Below, piece by piece: positions 1 through 12,799 of a DNA stretch of 64,000 nucleotides. The notes beneath the pieces were generated by a model, which was given only the letters and a program-made list of their open reading frames with translations, did no database searches and was not told where the DNA came from. Numbering within the stretch: position 1 is the first letter of the stretch; each line of letters opens with the position of its first letter. The position numbers and the translations under genes were made by a program. Source of the DNA: Diphasiastrum complanatum (taxonomy: Eukaryota > Streptophyta > Lycopodiopsida > Lycopodiales > Lycopodiaceae); NCBI GenBank assembly GCA_029204225.1, contig CM055107.1, positions 12,067,460-12,131,459 on the forward strand. The letters run 5' to 3'.

Positions 1-1665
1 CGGAGCGAAAGAAAGGCGCAGCTCAAGTGATTGAGATGTCAGATAAAGAAAATCTTAAGTTGGAAATTAATAAGGTTAATTGTGAGTGTGATTTTTCTTT
101 TAATACTATTTCATTCTTGCCAAATGATTTATTTAGTATTTTAGTGAACAATGGATCTACTCATAATTTCATTAACTCTAGTCTTGTGCAGAAACTTGGC
201 AGGAAAACTGAAGCCATGAACCATAGATATTGAGCTTCAGGTGTGGAGTTGGAGACGTGGGATGTTAAAGTTCCAAGACTTCCAGTTTGGATCCAAGATT
301 ATAGAGAGTTAATAGATTTCCATGTTTTAGATTTAGCGCATACGAATATAATTCTAGGGTACGAGTGGTTATTAAATAAACATCTTGAGATAGATTTTGG
401 GTAAAGAAATAGCTACATTGTTTGGAGACAACTATGTACATCCATCTGAAATGAGTTCATTTGCTAATGTAATGGAAATTTTTGATTCATAGTATGAAGC
501 TTATTCTTTATTTGCTAAGCCAATTTTGGATTTATCTAAAATGCATCTAAGTAGTTGTGAATTGTCAAAGATTCTTAACTCTATAGACTTAGATCAGAAA
601 TTGAGAAGAATAAGATAATTTTTGAGTTTGAAGATGTATTTTCAGAGGAATTACCTCGTGGAATACCGCCGTCCAGATCGGTAGACCATAAGATAGAGTT
701 AATTCCATGTAGTCACCCTATCTCTAGACAGCCTTATAGGTTCTCTCAGAAAGAAGAGATAGAGATAACTAAGCAGATTGAAATTTACTTGAAGATGGGT
801 CATATTCAGCCAAGTAAGTCACCTTGAGTGCTCATGTTCATCTTAAATCGAATAAAGATGAAGGCTTCAGGTTGTGGACTACAAAGGGGTTGAATAAGGT
901 AACCATTAAAAATGAATATCGTTTGCCTCGTATGGATGATCTGGTAGATCGATTAGGTGGAGCTAAATACTTCACAAAGATAGATCTTAGAACTGGATAT
1001 CATCAGATTAGGATTCATCCTAATGATGTGCAAAAGATATCGGACGAGATTCGGCATTATGAATTTCTCGTGTTTCTTTTTGGGTTGACGAATGCAGCAA
1101 CTACGTTCCAACAAATGATGAATGATCTTTTTCGTCCATATCTAGGGAAGTGTGTGGTTGTATTCTTAGATGACATTCTCATCTACAGTAGGACACTTAA
1201 GAAACATTTGAGTCATCTTAAGAATGTTTTAGATATTCTCAAGCGAGAGAAACTTTATGCTAAAGAATCTAAATGTGAGTTCTTTAAGCATGAGTTATTG
1301 TACCTCAGTCATAAGATCACCCGTAGTGGGTTGAAGATTGACGAGAATAAGGTCAAGATAGTGCTTGAGTGGCCAATACTGAAGACGGTTAGAGAATTTA
1401 AATCTTTTCTTGGTTTTACAATTTTCTTTCATAAGTCAATTGAAGAGTATGCAAAAGTTGCGGCACTTTTAAATAATTTGACCAAAGGCAGAGTTAATAG
1501 ATAGAAAAAGAGAGGTCAACCTAGTCTACCTAGTCTACCTATTGAGTGAAATGATGAATTGAACCAATGCTTTGAGAAACTCAAGCAAATGGTTGCTTCA
1601 GCTCCTATTTTACAGATCGCGAATCCTGATATACCTTATGTCGTGCGAACTAATGCAAATATCAC
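1..1665 (+). mobile_element. Ty3/gypsy retrotransposon pol relic (protease, RT, start of RNase H)
   Basis: Broken pol of a Ty3/gypsy LTR retrotransposon, running in from the left edge. Positions 27-233 carry a retropepsin-like segment with the motif ILVNNGSTHNFI, in which the catalytic Asp of the usual D-S/T-G triad reads Asn. After several stops, 630-830 encodes the linker before RT. Positions 890-1500 hold the reverse transcriptase: YRLPRMDDLVDRLGG, KIDLRTGYHQIRI and the active-site VVFLDDILIYS are all readable. Positions 1559-1665 match the start of RNase H (ELKQMVASAPIL type), after which similarity stops. There are multiple stops and at least one frameshift near 830. No integrase, LTR or gag is visible. 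The RT is close to the chromovirus/Reina-type class. It is inactive. Confidence 0.9.
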
Positions 1666-2685
1666 TACGTGCGAGTTGGAACCGATCCTCTTCCCCCATC
1701 ATATGGGGTCCAACTCATTTTTGGAGTTATCTCACTTCTAGACACCTACTTAGTCTTTGAGATTTGGTCACGGGTCATCTTGTTCACTGGACAATAGCGT
1801 TTCCCAGATTCTGGGTCTAGGTATTCTGCTAGACAGTACCGGAAGTGGTGTGTCTATTTTGCGACTTAACCATAACAATGTGTTTCAGCTGTTTCCGGTG
1901 GACTACCCGCTCTGGTGTTTCACGGAGGTCGGGTCCATTTAACACTCTCCATAAATGACAAAAATGGAAAAACGCTTCTAATTGACGATTTCGTAGAGCA
2001 GTTTAATTGATAGAATGTATGCTAGGATGATTTAGTAAAGCATGAAGAAGAGAGAAAAAAAGCCTTTTCCTTATTCTTCCCTAAAGTGTATTTCATTTGG
2101 CTTTAAGAAAAACATGGTTCTAATTTTTCTCTGTTTCATATAACGATTAATGAGAAAAACAAATAATCAACTCACTAGTCCAACCCACTATATAGCCATA
2201 ATCTCACACCAATTTTTGTACTCGTCATATGACAAAACTATCCATTAAGAAATTTCCCATTATTCACTTGGTTGAACCGGCATAACCACAAAATGCCAAC
2301 GTTGGTCAATATGTATCAGAACTCCGATCAAAAAACTTAATTTTCAAACTGATGCCGTTAGCCCGTCCAAGAATTTGCTTCACTACAATACTTGAAAATT
2401 TTTTGTTCAAGTCACACGTGATTAAGACTATGATATAACCTTATGATCAATCGAAGTTACGGAATTGACAAACAGAACTTCATGGAACTGAAATAAATAG
2501 AAAGTACAAATAGATTAAGTAAACGCTTATCTCAATGAACAGTTTAGGTAGCCGGTTTGCCGCAAGAACTGCTAGTCATGAATGCTTCCCAGTTTTGTTT
2601 GTAATTTCGTGGACTCGTTGACGGCTGCTGTTTGTCTTGACTAATCGTTTGCACGTAGTGTGAATGCAGCTAACGACAAAACGTA
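1666..2685. other. Gene-free AT-rich stretch
   Basis: No credible coding sequence is seen here. The abrupt loss of RNase H similarity near 1665 suggests a deletion or insertion boundary. I could not identify an LTR or any target duplication. Confidence 0.5.
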
Positions 2686-3390
2686 ATGCAGGTAATGCGG
2701 CTAGTGATAGCGAAACGTGTGCAACAGGATCTAGTCAGATCTTCATTTGGTGATCCTTACACAGATACTAGCCAAGAACCGGATCCGAGCCACACAACCA
2801 AGCGGAGCGCCAGGCCTCCACATCTCAAGGCTTGGGATCCACCTCTGCCAACCACGCCTTTCGCCAACCCAAGTCCGTAGAGGATAAGATCAATGAATTC
2901 TTAGCCAAGCATCCCCACGAGACAGCTGGTAGCTATCATTTTCAACCCAAACCATCAAGGGCAACGAGCTCAAGTCACGCCCAACACTCCAACCACAACC
3001 GCAGTGGCTCCAACAACTATTTGAGAGAGACCTTGCGTCCATCAGGGCCTATGTGACGAGTCCACGACAATTAAGGATTAATGCGCACTTCCTCTCCTAC
3101 ACAAGACGATCTAAATGGGTGAGTGTGGCACTCCTTTGGACCAGATCACACTCCATAATATAAATTGGCCAAAAATCCCTTTAGAGCATGGTTGGAAAAT
3201 GGATGTAGATGCCAAGAGGGCTCTCACCCAGTTTTCTAAAAAATATCTCAATTGTCCTGACCCCACAGTCCGCACAGCCACACAATTCACCCATGACTTA
3301 GCATTTTTTATGGAAGTCGAGACCAAATGGGATGACTTTTTGCTTCCCATATTTCTAGATCCTAACACCGCCCTGGTTTCAGAACTTTAA
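2686..3390 (+). pseudogene. Unidentified decayed coding segment
   Basis: Three partly overlapping open stretches (2686-2880, 2832-3056 and 3115-3390) lie in the same orientation. The first two are rich in Pro, Ser, His and Asn. The last encodes a compact 91-residue piece with a more normal protein composition (for example KRALTQFSKKYLNC and FFMEVETKWDDFLLP). They look like fragments of one decayed reading frame, perhaps the gag-like or N-terminal part of a transposable element. I do not recognise the family. There is no splice model or promoter that would support a host gene. Confidence 0.3.
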
Positions 3391-6064
3391 AACAAACTCT
3401 ATTAAAAGAATATAGTCCTCCCAATGAGACTATTTGTGAAGCATATGTTCAAAAATATATCCTCCATAGTCTTATTAGTCCTTTTTGTATGTCGATCCAA
3501 TTTAGGATGATTAGTAGAACTAAACTAAGAGAGGTTTTGAATGTTGGATTTCGAAATATGAGCAATGTCCTATTCCAAGATGTGCAATGTCTTAACTAAC
3601 TAGGAATTGCAAAACTTTGTGCAATGTCGTAATCTCAAAAAGTAATACAATAAGATATTGCAATTCATAATGTGAATTAAGTAATGTAAGTATAGAAAGT
3701 ACCTCATGCTTGTTACTTGATCCAAATGTCGAAATGCAATCCAATAATACTGTCTCAAAAGCAATCCAAGACTAGCGCCTCTCCAAGAACACGATCAACC
3801 ACGTTGGACACAGACGTCGGAATGCGATGTCCATGTGGGACGTCAGAGTTCGATGTCCATGTGGCTCCCAATATCCAACAAGTCGACTGAGATGCCGGGA
3901 GGTCGACATTCTGTACCTGTCAGATTTCGACGTGTTTTGAAGACGTCGGAATCTGACATTCTCATTGCGACGTGTTTTTCCAATGTTCGCAACAAATAAT
4001 TTGAATTTGCAATGCCCACCCTCTTACGATTGGAGAACGATCCACTGTATCAATGGTAAGTGCATTCTACACCGATCTATTCTTGGAATTAGAATGCTTT
4101 CAGCAAACGTATGTCAATGAATATCACACATCTCTAGTAGGCGTTGTAGTGGGGCCTACTGCATTGCATTTTTTGCTATTTGATTTGGCCATATGCGTGC
4201 ATGCGACATTAATACTTGCCCATTGGCAATCGCTTCTCAGATTGGCTATACTACATCTATCTATATGTGTTTAGGCAAGCCATCGCTAGCCATAAGTAAT
4301 TCTTGATTGAATGTATGTATGAAGCATCAATACTTGCTCGTTGTCCATCACTGCTCAAAATGTTTATACTACATCTGTCCATATATGTTTAGGCATGCTA
4401 TCATTGGCCAAAAGTGATACTACTCTCTGATTACATACCATCATGAGAAATACACGCTATACTCATGATTTTTGTGAAGCACATACTACTGATATGCATA
4501 TCTAAAAGGTAACTCATTGCTGCTGTCCCAACAATAAACTCGCATACTATTCTGCATATCGAATGATAGGTTTATTTCAAATCATTGTGTGGAGATCCAT
4601 CGTTGCTGTCCACGATGAGATACCAAAACATTTTCCATTTATTGTCCAACGGTGAGCTACGTGATGATTCTTGAATGTATGATTCCTATTATCATGATGG
4701 GCACTCTAAAAGCATATGTTCTTTGATGATACTTGCTATCATCTCTGTCTTTCATAGTATAGTAGCAACGTAGCACGAATATTAGAATCATACCATTGGA
4801 TTTCGATATACTGCAAGAGAAGGTATGAACACTGCTCTCTATCCTTATCCTCTAAGCTATGCATATTGTAGTATACCACTACAAAAGCTTTGATAATGGG
4901 TTTTTTTGAAGTTATGGATTATGACAATAACATACCTGTCCTGTGTATGACTATGTAATGCTATACATAGAATTGGATACAGATGTAAACGTTTCTCAAA
5001 GGCATTCAAAAGCAAAGATGACCAATTCACAAGAGTCACTAGCATCTACCATTCAGGTTGGTGTTTTTCGCATATTTCAGGGGTTTCTAAAAAAAAAAAC
5101 TTCAAAAGAGTACGTCGGCAGTGTAAATGATTGTTAATCATAGTACATGCGGGATGATTCTTAAATTAGTTTGTTACATATCTCTTTTTCTAGCATGTAT
5201 TACCACAACATACTGAATCATTGCTTATCGTAGAAAAAATGATTGCCCTCATTTATTACATAAATCAATGATTATAAATGCTCGTCTATAAATACGGGTA
5301 TTGTGTTTGATTGCATTTTAATTCACGATCATGGTTCAAATGTAATATAACGGTAAGATAGCCTGCGAACTCTTGTATAGCATGGATTTGCTCAAGAAGT
5401 TACAAGAACCGCTCATTACTTGTTTACAAGTACAAATTTTGTTATGGCATGGATTTGCCCCAAACTTCATGTATCGGTCCAAGCTACTTATATGTTTGCA
5501 ATTCGCTATATTTCTTATACAACTTATTTTCAAATGCATTATGTCCATCTGTATAATTAAAAGATAAGGAGCAAAACCATCAAACAGATCAGTATGGCAC
5601 TCGCCTTGATACGATAGCGATATGGTTTGGCCTATCGCTATAAGCAACTTTTAGTAAGGAAAGATCGGGCTATAAAATTTTATTTACATTGCAAACTAAT
5701 TAGTTGAGTTAAACGTATTTTGTAAATGGATAACAAATGACATTCAGCTTTGACATCTGTTTTTCTCATTGTGCTAACTTGCGTGGTTTTGTGTGTTGGG
5801 ATGGTGACAAGTACCAACTGGATGCCTTGAAATATGTTTTGCTTTGCAGTGCTTTACTAGTACTGAATGCTTTTTAGCTACGTTTTTCCTTGTGGGTTTA
5901 TGAATAAAGGGTTCTAAAAGATTTTGGTCTTGACTTGTCAAGAGGAGCTTTGATCTGTTAATCTCTCTCAATGCATCCTTGAGGTGTAAATTTGACTATC
6001 CATTGGTCGGGATAGTATTAAAACCTTTAATTTACTTGGATTCATATGCTAACATAGGACTTTT
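3391..6064. other. Gene-free stretch with a diverged tandem duplication
   Basis: AT-rich DNA without a supportable gene. A diverged two-copy direct repeat lies at about 4205-4420: one copy of about 100 bp starts near 4213 and the other near 4331. Both contain TACTTGC, a TATACTACATCTRTC core and a TATRTGTTTAGGCA tail. Around 3800-3960 the word GACGTC recurs next to GATGTCCATGTGG, another local duplication. Confidence 0.55.
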
Positions 6065-6790
6065 TTGCTATGTCTAGTCCTCAGGATGGTATCAGGATGC
6101 TGTAAACCTGGGTCATGGGGGCCCCTTCCTCCCCCTAATCTATTCATTCAGACTTTGATTATTTGCATGAAAAAAGTTGCCATGTTGCATAGTTTTATTA
6201 ATGGAATAGATGGTGCTATCTGTAATGCTGCTGGACCTAAAGATAAGGTTCTATGTATGGTTGACCTTTTGGACACATTGCATTGGGTTCAGATTTACAT
6301 GGAATACGGTAAGAGCAAGATTGATCCCTTGGGTATCATTGAAAAGTTTGCTGCTGACTTGGCTGGGCTTGCTGAAAAATATGAGAGAGAAGAGAAATTT
6401 TATAATTCTCACATTAGAAAAGTTTTTTTCTACCTTGAAAAAGAAAACGACCTTCTTTCTATTGAGCCCACACTCGCTTTACCTGAACCACCTCCACATC
6501 CTCTTGCCTTTTTAGATGACCTGGACAAAGATAGCGCCTTGCAAATTGAAACTTTCTCTCAAGACATCTGTGACATTGGTGATCAATCAACTTTTGAGTT
6601 CTGCCAATCCAAGATTTGCCAAGTCCCTTTTGTCCCTACAACCACTATTGAATTCAAATCCGCCCGTAGTTCTTACAAGTTTTGGAACTTACCCACCGTC
6701 AGTTTTCTGCTCCACTACCTATCAAGCTTTGAATTATTCTTGCACATCTTACTGATAAAGAAGTATAAACCTGAAAACTTGCTGCCTTAA
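6065..6790 (+). pseudogene. Unidentified 241-aa open frame, probably transposable-element derived
   Basis: One of the longest uninterrupted frames in this part of the window. The central portion, about residues 45-160, has a globular composition, with stretches such as GIIEKFAADLAGLAEKYER and IRKVFFYLEKENDLLSIEP. The N- and C-terminal parts are poorer and may be read-through. I do not recognise the family. It lies just upstream, on the same strand, of the unidentified remnant at 7.1-8.1 kb and could be its N-terminal part. No splice sites, start context or poly(A) signal were recognised that would support a host gene. Confidence 0.3.
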
Positions 6791-7125
6791 ACAAAAACTC
6801 CATTCTTAAGACTCCCATTGCCTTTGATAATATCAGACATATAAACAAATTTGAGCCTTCTCGCTGCTTTTTAGAGCAGACCTCGGCACGAATTTGTGGA
6901 CATGAATCTCCACCAAGCCAGAATTTGGAATTGGGAAAGACCTTTTTTCAAATAAAGATGTGGTGACAAATGTAAAAATCGGTCCTCCATTATCTGGTTT
7001 GACCATGTCATCAGGTATATGATGAATAACTTGAGCATATTCTTTCCTGGTGCTTCTCCACATAACCAACTCAATGCCCTTTTTCTTTGGCTACACAAAC
7101 TTGCTAGAGAAGTTGTCAAAGCAAC

Positions 7126-8101
7126 TTGACTTTTTTCTTTCTACGCCAATACATGATAGATGCATCCATTGAGCTTGTCACAAATCCTTCTGCCAAACTC
7201 CTTGCAAGTCTAGGCAATGTTGAAAATATTAGAGAAATTGAACGTTTGCTCAGACCCAGCTTTTTCACACTACAAGACAAATTCTTCCAAAACTCCAATA
7301 AAAGAACAGGCACTTTTAACCTCAACAATTCAAGCTCTATCATCTCAGGCCAAGGTGGGGGTAAAAGAAGCAAATTCACAGGCTACAAAGGGAAAGAAGG
7401 GCAAGGAAGTGGTACAAAGGCTGATTTGTCGGTCAAGAAGCTGAATTTCTATAGGCATTGAAGACGATGAGGTTTTGGACAGGAGAGAAGTGAACAAGAA
7501 CACCGTATGGATCACCTACAGATCATTACGCATGATAACAAGAGAACTCTCTTTCGACATTTACTTTACTGCAATGGATGTTTGGGACCATTCATGCGAA
7601 GCAAATTTATGCTCGTATTTTATTGCAGTTATTTGGCTTTATACATGAGTCCTTCGACGATATTGTTTTTGGTTGGTCATACATGTCGAATGTTAAGATG
7701 GATTGGTATTTTCCATATGAAGTCTTTTGTAACTTCCAAGTTGAAAACCTACAAGTTTGTTCATGTGCTACTTTGAAACATTTTAAAGGCTTTATATCAA
7801 AAAAGTTTGGTCATGTTCTGACTACAGATTGCAGCTTAATCAATAGTAGGGTCCTTAAACGCTGCTTGGAAAAAGGACTTAATCATATCTTCTACAACAC
7901 ACTAATATCCAGAGTATTGCTTCTGAATTACGTGATGGATGGCTTAAACTTATGAAACTTTTACCTATGTATTCAAGTATAGATATTGATAAGCATGTTG
8001 ATTTTTGTAGAGAAAGGGCCCTAGAACTCCTAAATAACAAAAAATGGATTCAAGGGAATACCGTCCCACTGCATAAAAAAGAAGATGCCAGCAATGAACG
8101 A
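7126..8101 (+). pseudogene. Decayed coding remnant with a Cys-Ser-Cys / HVLTTDCSLI motif (unidentified retroelement-like protein)
   Basis: Coding similarity continues through frame changes. 7126-7461 gives a Ser/Asn/Gly/Lys-rich stretch. 7578-7880 gives a globular stretch with CSCATLKHF followed by GHVLTTDCSLINSRVLKRCL and EKGLNHI. After a frameshift near 7885 the frame resumes (7895-8101) with IQSIASELRDGWLKLMKLL and then VDFCRERALELLNNKKW, ending at a TAA. From memory, the CSC...HVxTGDLxIIxNxxLRxLLxKG pattern occurs in uncharacterised proteins of animal retroelements, possibly N-terminal extensions of Penelope-like elements. That link is inference only. No RT or GIY-YIG domain is visible downstream, where CACTA fragments begin. 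Confidence 0.4.
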
Positions 8102-8344
8102 TAATGGATTACCAAGCATTGTTTTAAACCTGTCCAACAAATGGATACTTCCAATCACTAATTGAAAAAAGTACATGCCAACAGAATAATTCTAGCAATT
8201 GTAGTATACCAGTGAATGTCAAAAAGTAGTTGTATATGTATTTGTAAACAAACTCCTGTGTACACATGATAGACATTGTTTGAATGATTACTTGAACATT
8301 AAATTAATCCTATATAGTCATGCATTGTCCACATTATAATGGCA

Positions 8345-8630
8345 TGTACTATAAAATCCCTCTCATGTAAGGGGTGCGAATGTCATATGCTTTTATCCCT
8401 TTCCACAAATCTTTCAACTCGTCAATAAGTTGTTCATGGTACACATCCATGTTCTTAATATTGCATTGGCTAGGAATAATAAGTGCCAACTAATATGTCC
8501 CTTTTTTGTACTCAACCAAGGTGAAATATTATAATTTATCAGCTAATGGGCCAAATGGACCATGTAGTTGCTCGTACACCAAAGGGGTTCACACCATCAT
8601 GGACTCGCAAGTGCATCAATTGCTGCACTT
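8345..8630 (-). mobile_element. CACTA (En/Spm) transposase remnant, TNP2/Transposase_21 region
   Basis: On the minus strand, starting near 8630, the sequence reads LRVHDGVNPFG followed by a Trp-Ser-x-Trp-Pro stretch. After a frameshift comes LALIIPSQCNIKNMDVYHEQ and then LIDELKDLWKGI. In CACTA TNP2-type transposases the corresponding order is DGVNPF...WPxxL...LIPGP...KDIDVYLxPLxDELxxLW. The short length, frameshift and stops show it is a dead fragment. Confidence 0.75.
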
Positions 8631-8799
8631 GGTTGAAGAAGTTTCTATTGCTAGTCTAGTGCACACTAGGTAGAAGTGCATAAATTTTTTTTGCATGTGT
8701 ATTGTAAACTAAATCAATTGACTTTTGAACTCGTTAAATAGAACACTTATTTTTAACTGTTTGTGGCATTTTAGGTGGATGTTCTTTATCGCAAAGTAA

Positions 8800-8938
8800 A
8801 TGAAAGTTTTAAAAGATCTTGTGCATCAAAAGGCAAGGCCTGAAGATAGCATGTCAGAGGGATGGTTAGTACATGAATCTCTCTTTTTATGTTACTGCAA
8901 TTTTGCACCAACTACATCCATTTGCTCCACAATTGTGT
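8800..8938 (+). mobile_element. CACTA transposase remnant, DUF4218-like region
   Basis: Reads MKVLKDLVHQKARPEDSMSE followed by GWLVHESL, close to the KxYVRxKARPEGSMAEGxxxEE signature C-terminal to the TNP2 core in plant CACTA proteins. It lies about 170 bp from the TNP2 piece but on the opposite strand, so the element has been rearranged by inversion or comes from two insertions. Similarity is lost after about 8940. Confidence 0.65.
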
Positions 8939-9302
8939 CATGAGGAGGAAGCTGAAGAGGTACTAGGTGAAAAATCTCAAGGGATGGAAAAGGTCCATAA
9001 CACCCTTCTTATGAGAAAAAATTTCTACATTGATGCTTTATAATTGTGGAGTTATGGATGAATGGTTAGACCTCTAGATGTTGAGCCATTGGCCAAGCAA
9101 TGCACTATAGAGTGGATGCATGGCACACTACAAAAAGCATCAAAGGAGGGACAAGAAATATGAAACACATAATGGGAGTTTGCAAGAGGATGCAAAAGGA
9201 AGGTACTCGTTCATTACACAGATGAAAAGAGACATGACAATGGCCACAGTGTTAGGTACTAGGGAAAATCCATGCTATACTAGCCCCATGGACATCCCAT
9301 GA

Positions 9303-10918
<1,616 letters not shown>

Positions 10919-11803
10919 CCAACAACCATATCAACAAGGTATCTCAGGGGGTAGTTAGCACCCTTGAGATGGAGTGCTAACTGCACACCAGGAGAAATTT
11001 AACATTTTCTGGTAATGTAAACTTGAGTCCAGGGGACATATTGTGTAAGAATAAATTGTTTATAATCTCGTACAATTTTTCTTTCATAAAATCGTTTCGT
11101 AGAAAAGCAAGAACGATGTTATTAACCTCATCAACAAAGGTATCCAGCTCACTGCATCAGTACATGGCAGCAATGATTCGAGCAATAATAATTTTATACA
11201 AGTTTAGAATTGGTCTATTTGATGTAATGTATAAACTGGAAAAAAGGAAAGAGAAGCTCGTATCATTAATCTTTACCATAGCATTGTCTAGGGTCTTGTT
11301 ATTTCCATCTAGAAAAGGGGCAAACTCTCACTCACTTTCTCTTTGTGTCCTCTTTATAGTTTAGTATTGTGGTAAGAATGATGATGTTAGGTGATTTTTT
11401 TAGCATGCTCTCTTATTTGTCATTCATTGTCTTCATGTAGATTGGCACTTGAAGGGAGGATTGAACCTTGTGCATCTTCTCCTTTTTTTGATGAGGAAAA
11501 ACAACTCTAGCTATTTACTTTGTGTCGCTATGGTGGCTAATAGTAATTCTGGCTGTTTTACGTTTTCAAGCTTCGAAACAAGGGTGAGAAGGAGTCCAAA
11601 GCAGCTTAGACGTGTCTATTGTGACTTTGACACATAGTCTTAAAGCTTTATCTTTTTTTTTTTTTTGGGTTTGTGCTTAAAAGCTGCTTTCTTGAAATGT
11701 GAGCCTCACCTTACCTCCTCGTTGGAATGGATCCTGTTGATATTCCATGACATCCTTCTCTTTTGCATCTTCTTGCGAGCACCTTTCAGTGTTTGTTAAG
11801 GAT

Positions 11804-12013
11804 CTTGTGACAATGCCTTAAATTTACTACATTCATAGAACCACTCTCCCATCTATCAGTCTACCAAATGAGGACACCTTAGGCCTATTTATGATTTTCT
11901 AGGGCTAGGAGCTTGTGACAATGCCTTAAATTTATTACATTCATAGAACCACTCTCCCATCTATCGATCTACCAAATGAGGTAGGCCTATTTATGATTTT
12001 CTAGGGCTAGGAG
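11804..12013 (+). repeat. Two-copy tandem duplication, about 105-bp unit
   Basis: Unit 1 (11804-11911) and unit 2 (11912-12013) are nearly identical. They share CTTGTGACAATGCC at the start and GGGCTAGGAG at the end. Unit 2 has lost about 6 bp after CCAAATGAGG. The high identity indicates a fairly young head-to-tail duplication in otherwise anonymous DNA. Confidence 0.93.
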
Positions 12014-12671
12014 CTTGATAAGAGTAAGCTAGCTTATCATAATGTGAAGTCAAAATTGGCAAGGTCAAATGAGCTCATCTTATTGATGGTAGGGCCCATG
12101 AATCCTATACATGATAGACTAGAAAATAGGATAAAGGAAGTGCCAAACACTAGGTTTTGTGGTGGAGACCATGTGTTGTGTCTTCAATGCAAATAACTTG
12201 CTACAAGGAAATAATTTGAAAACACTATTTTTCCTTTTTTCAAGAGACAATGAAATGTATGTAAGTAGAAGACACTCTTATGAAATAGTATGTGACTCTT
12301 TGTCTAATCATAATTATGTTGGCTCTCAACAAGCCTAGAAATTTCCTTCAATGCAAATAAATAATGTCATGTTGCTTCCCTATACTGCTTATCATGCAAC
12401 TTTTAATTTTCTATCTTTTATTAATGTTTTGAAGATTTCTACTTTATGGGTAGGCCACCAAGTAGTCATGATATGAGTATTTTTTTTGTGAAGACAATGG
12501 TTGAAACTAATTGTTTATGTTTGTGACTTAGAAAAGGGTCTTATTTATTTCAATTTCAAGATTTCATTCACAAGAAAAGGAATTGCTTCAAACATTATTT
12601 TGCCAATGGGCCATACCTTATGCGATACAAGTTAGTGCCTTTCTTTCATTATTTGGATGCATTCTTGAATG

Positions 12672-12797
12672 ATAGCATTGAAGACTTAGAACTTCCTTTT
12701 GGGTTGAGCTACCATAATTTTCTCCTAACTTTCTCACCTCTTCACTTAAATGGTAGCATTGAAGACTTATACATTCATTTTGGGTTAAGCTACCTTG
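12672..12797 (+). repeat. Diverged tandem repeat, 81-bp period
   Basis: TAGCATTGAAGACTTA followed by TTTTGGGTTRAGCTACC appears at 12672 and again at 12753. The unit is 81 bp. A multiple of three keeps a short open frame across both copies, but nothing else suggests coding. Confidence 0.75.
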
Positions 12798-12799
12798 GT

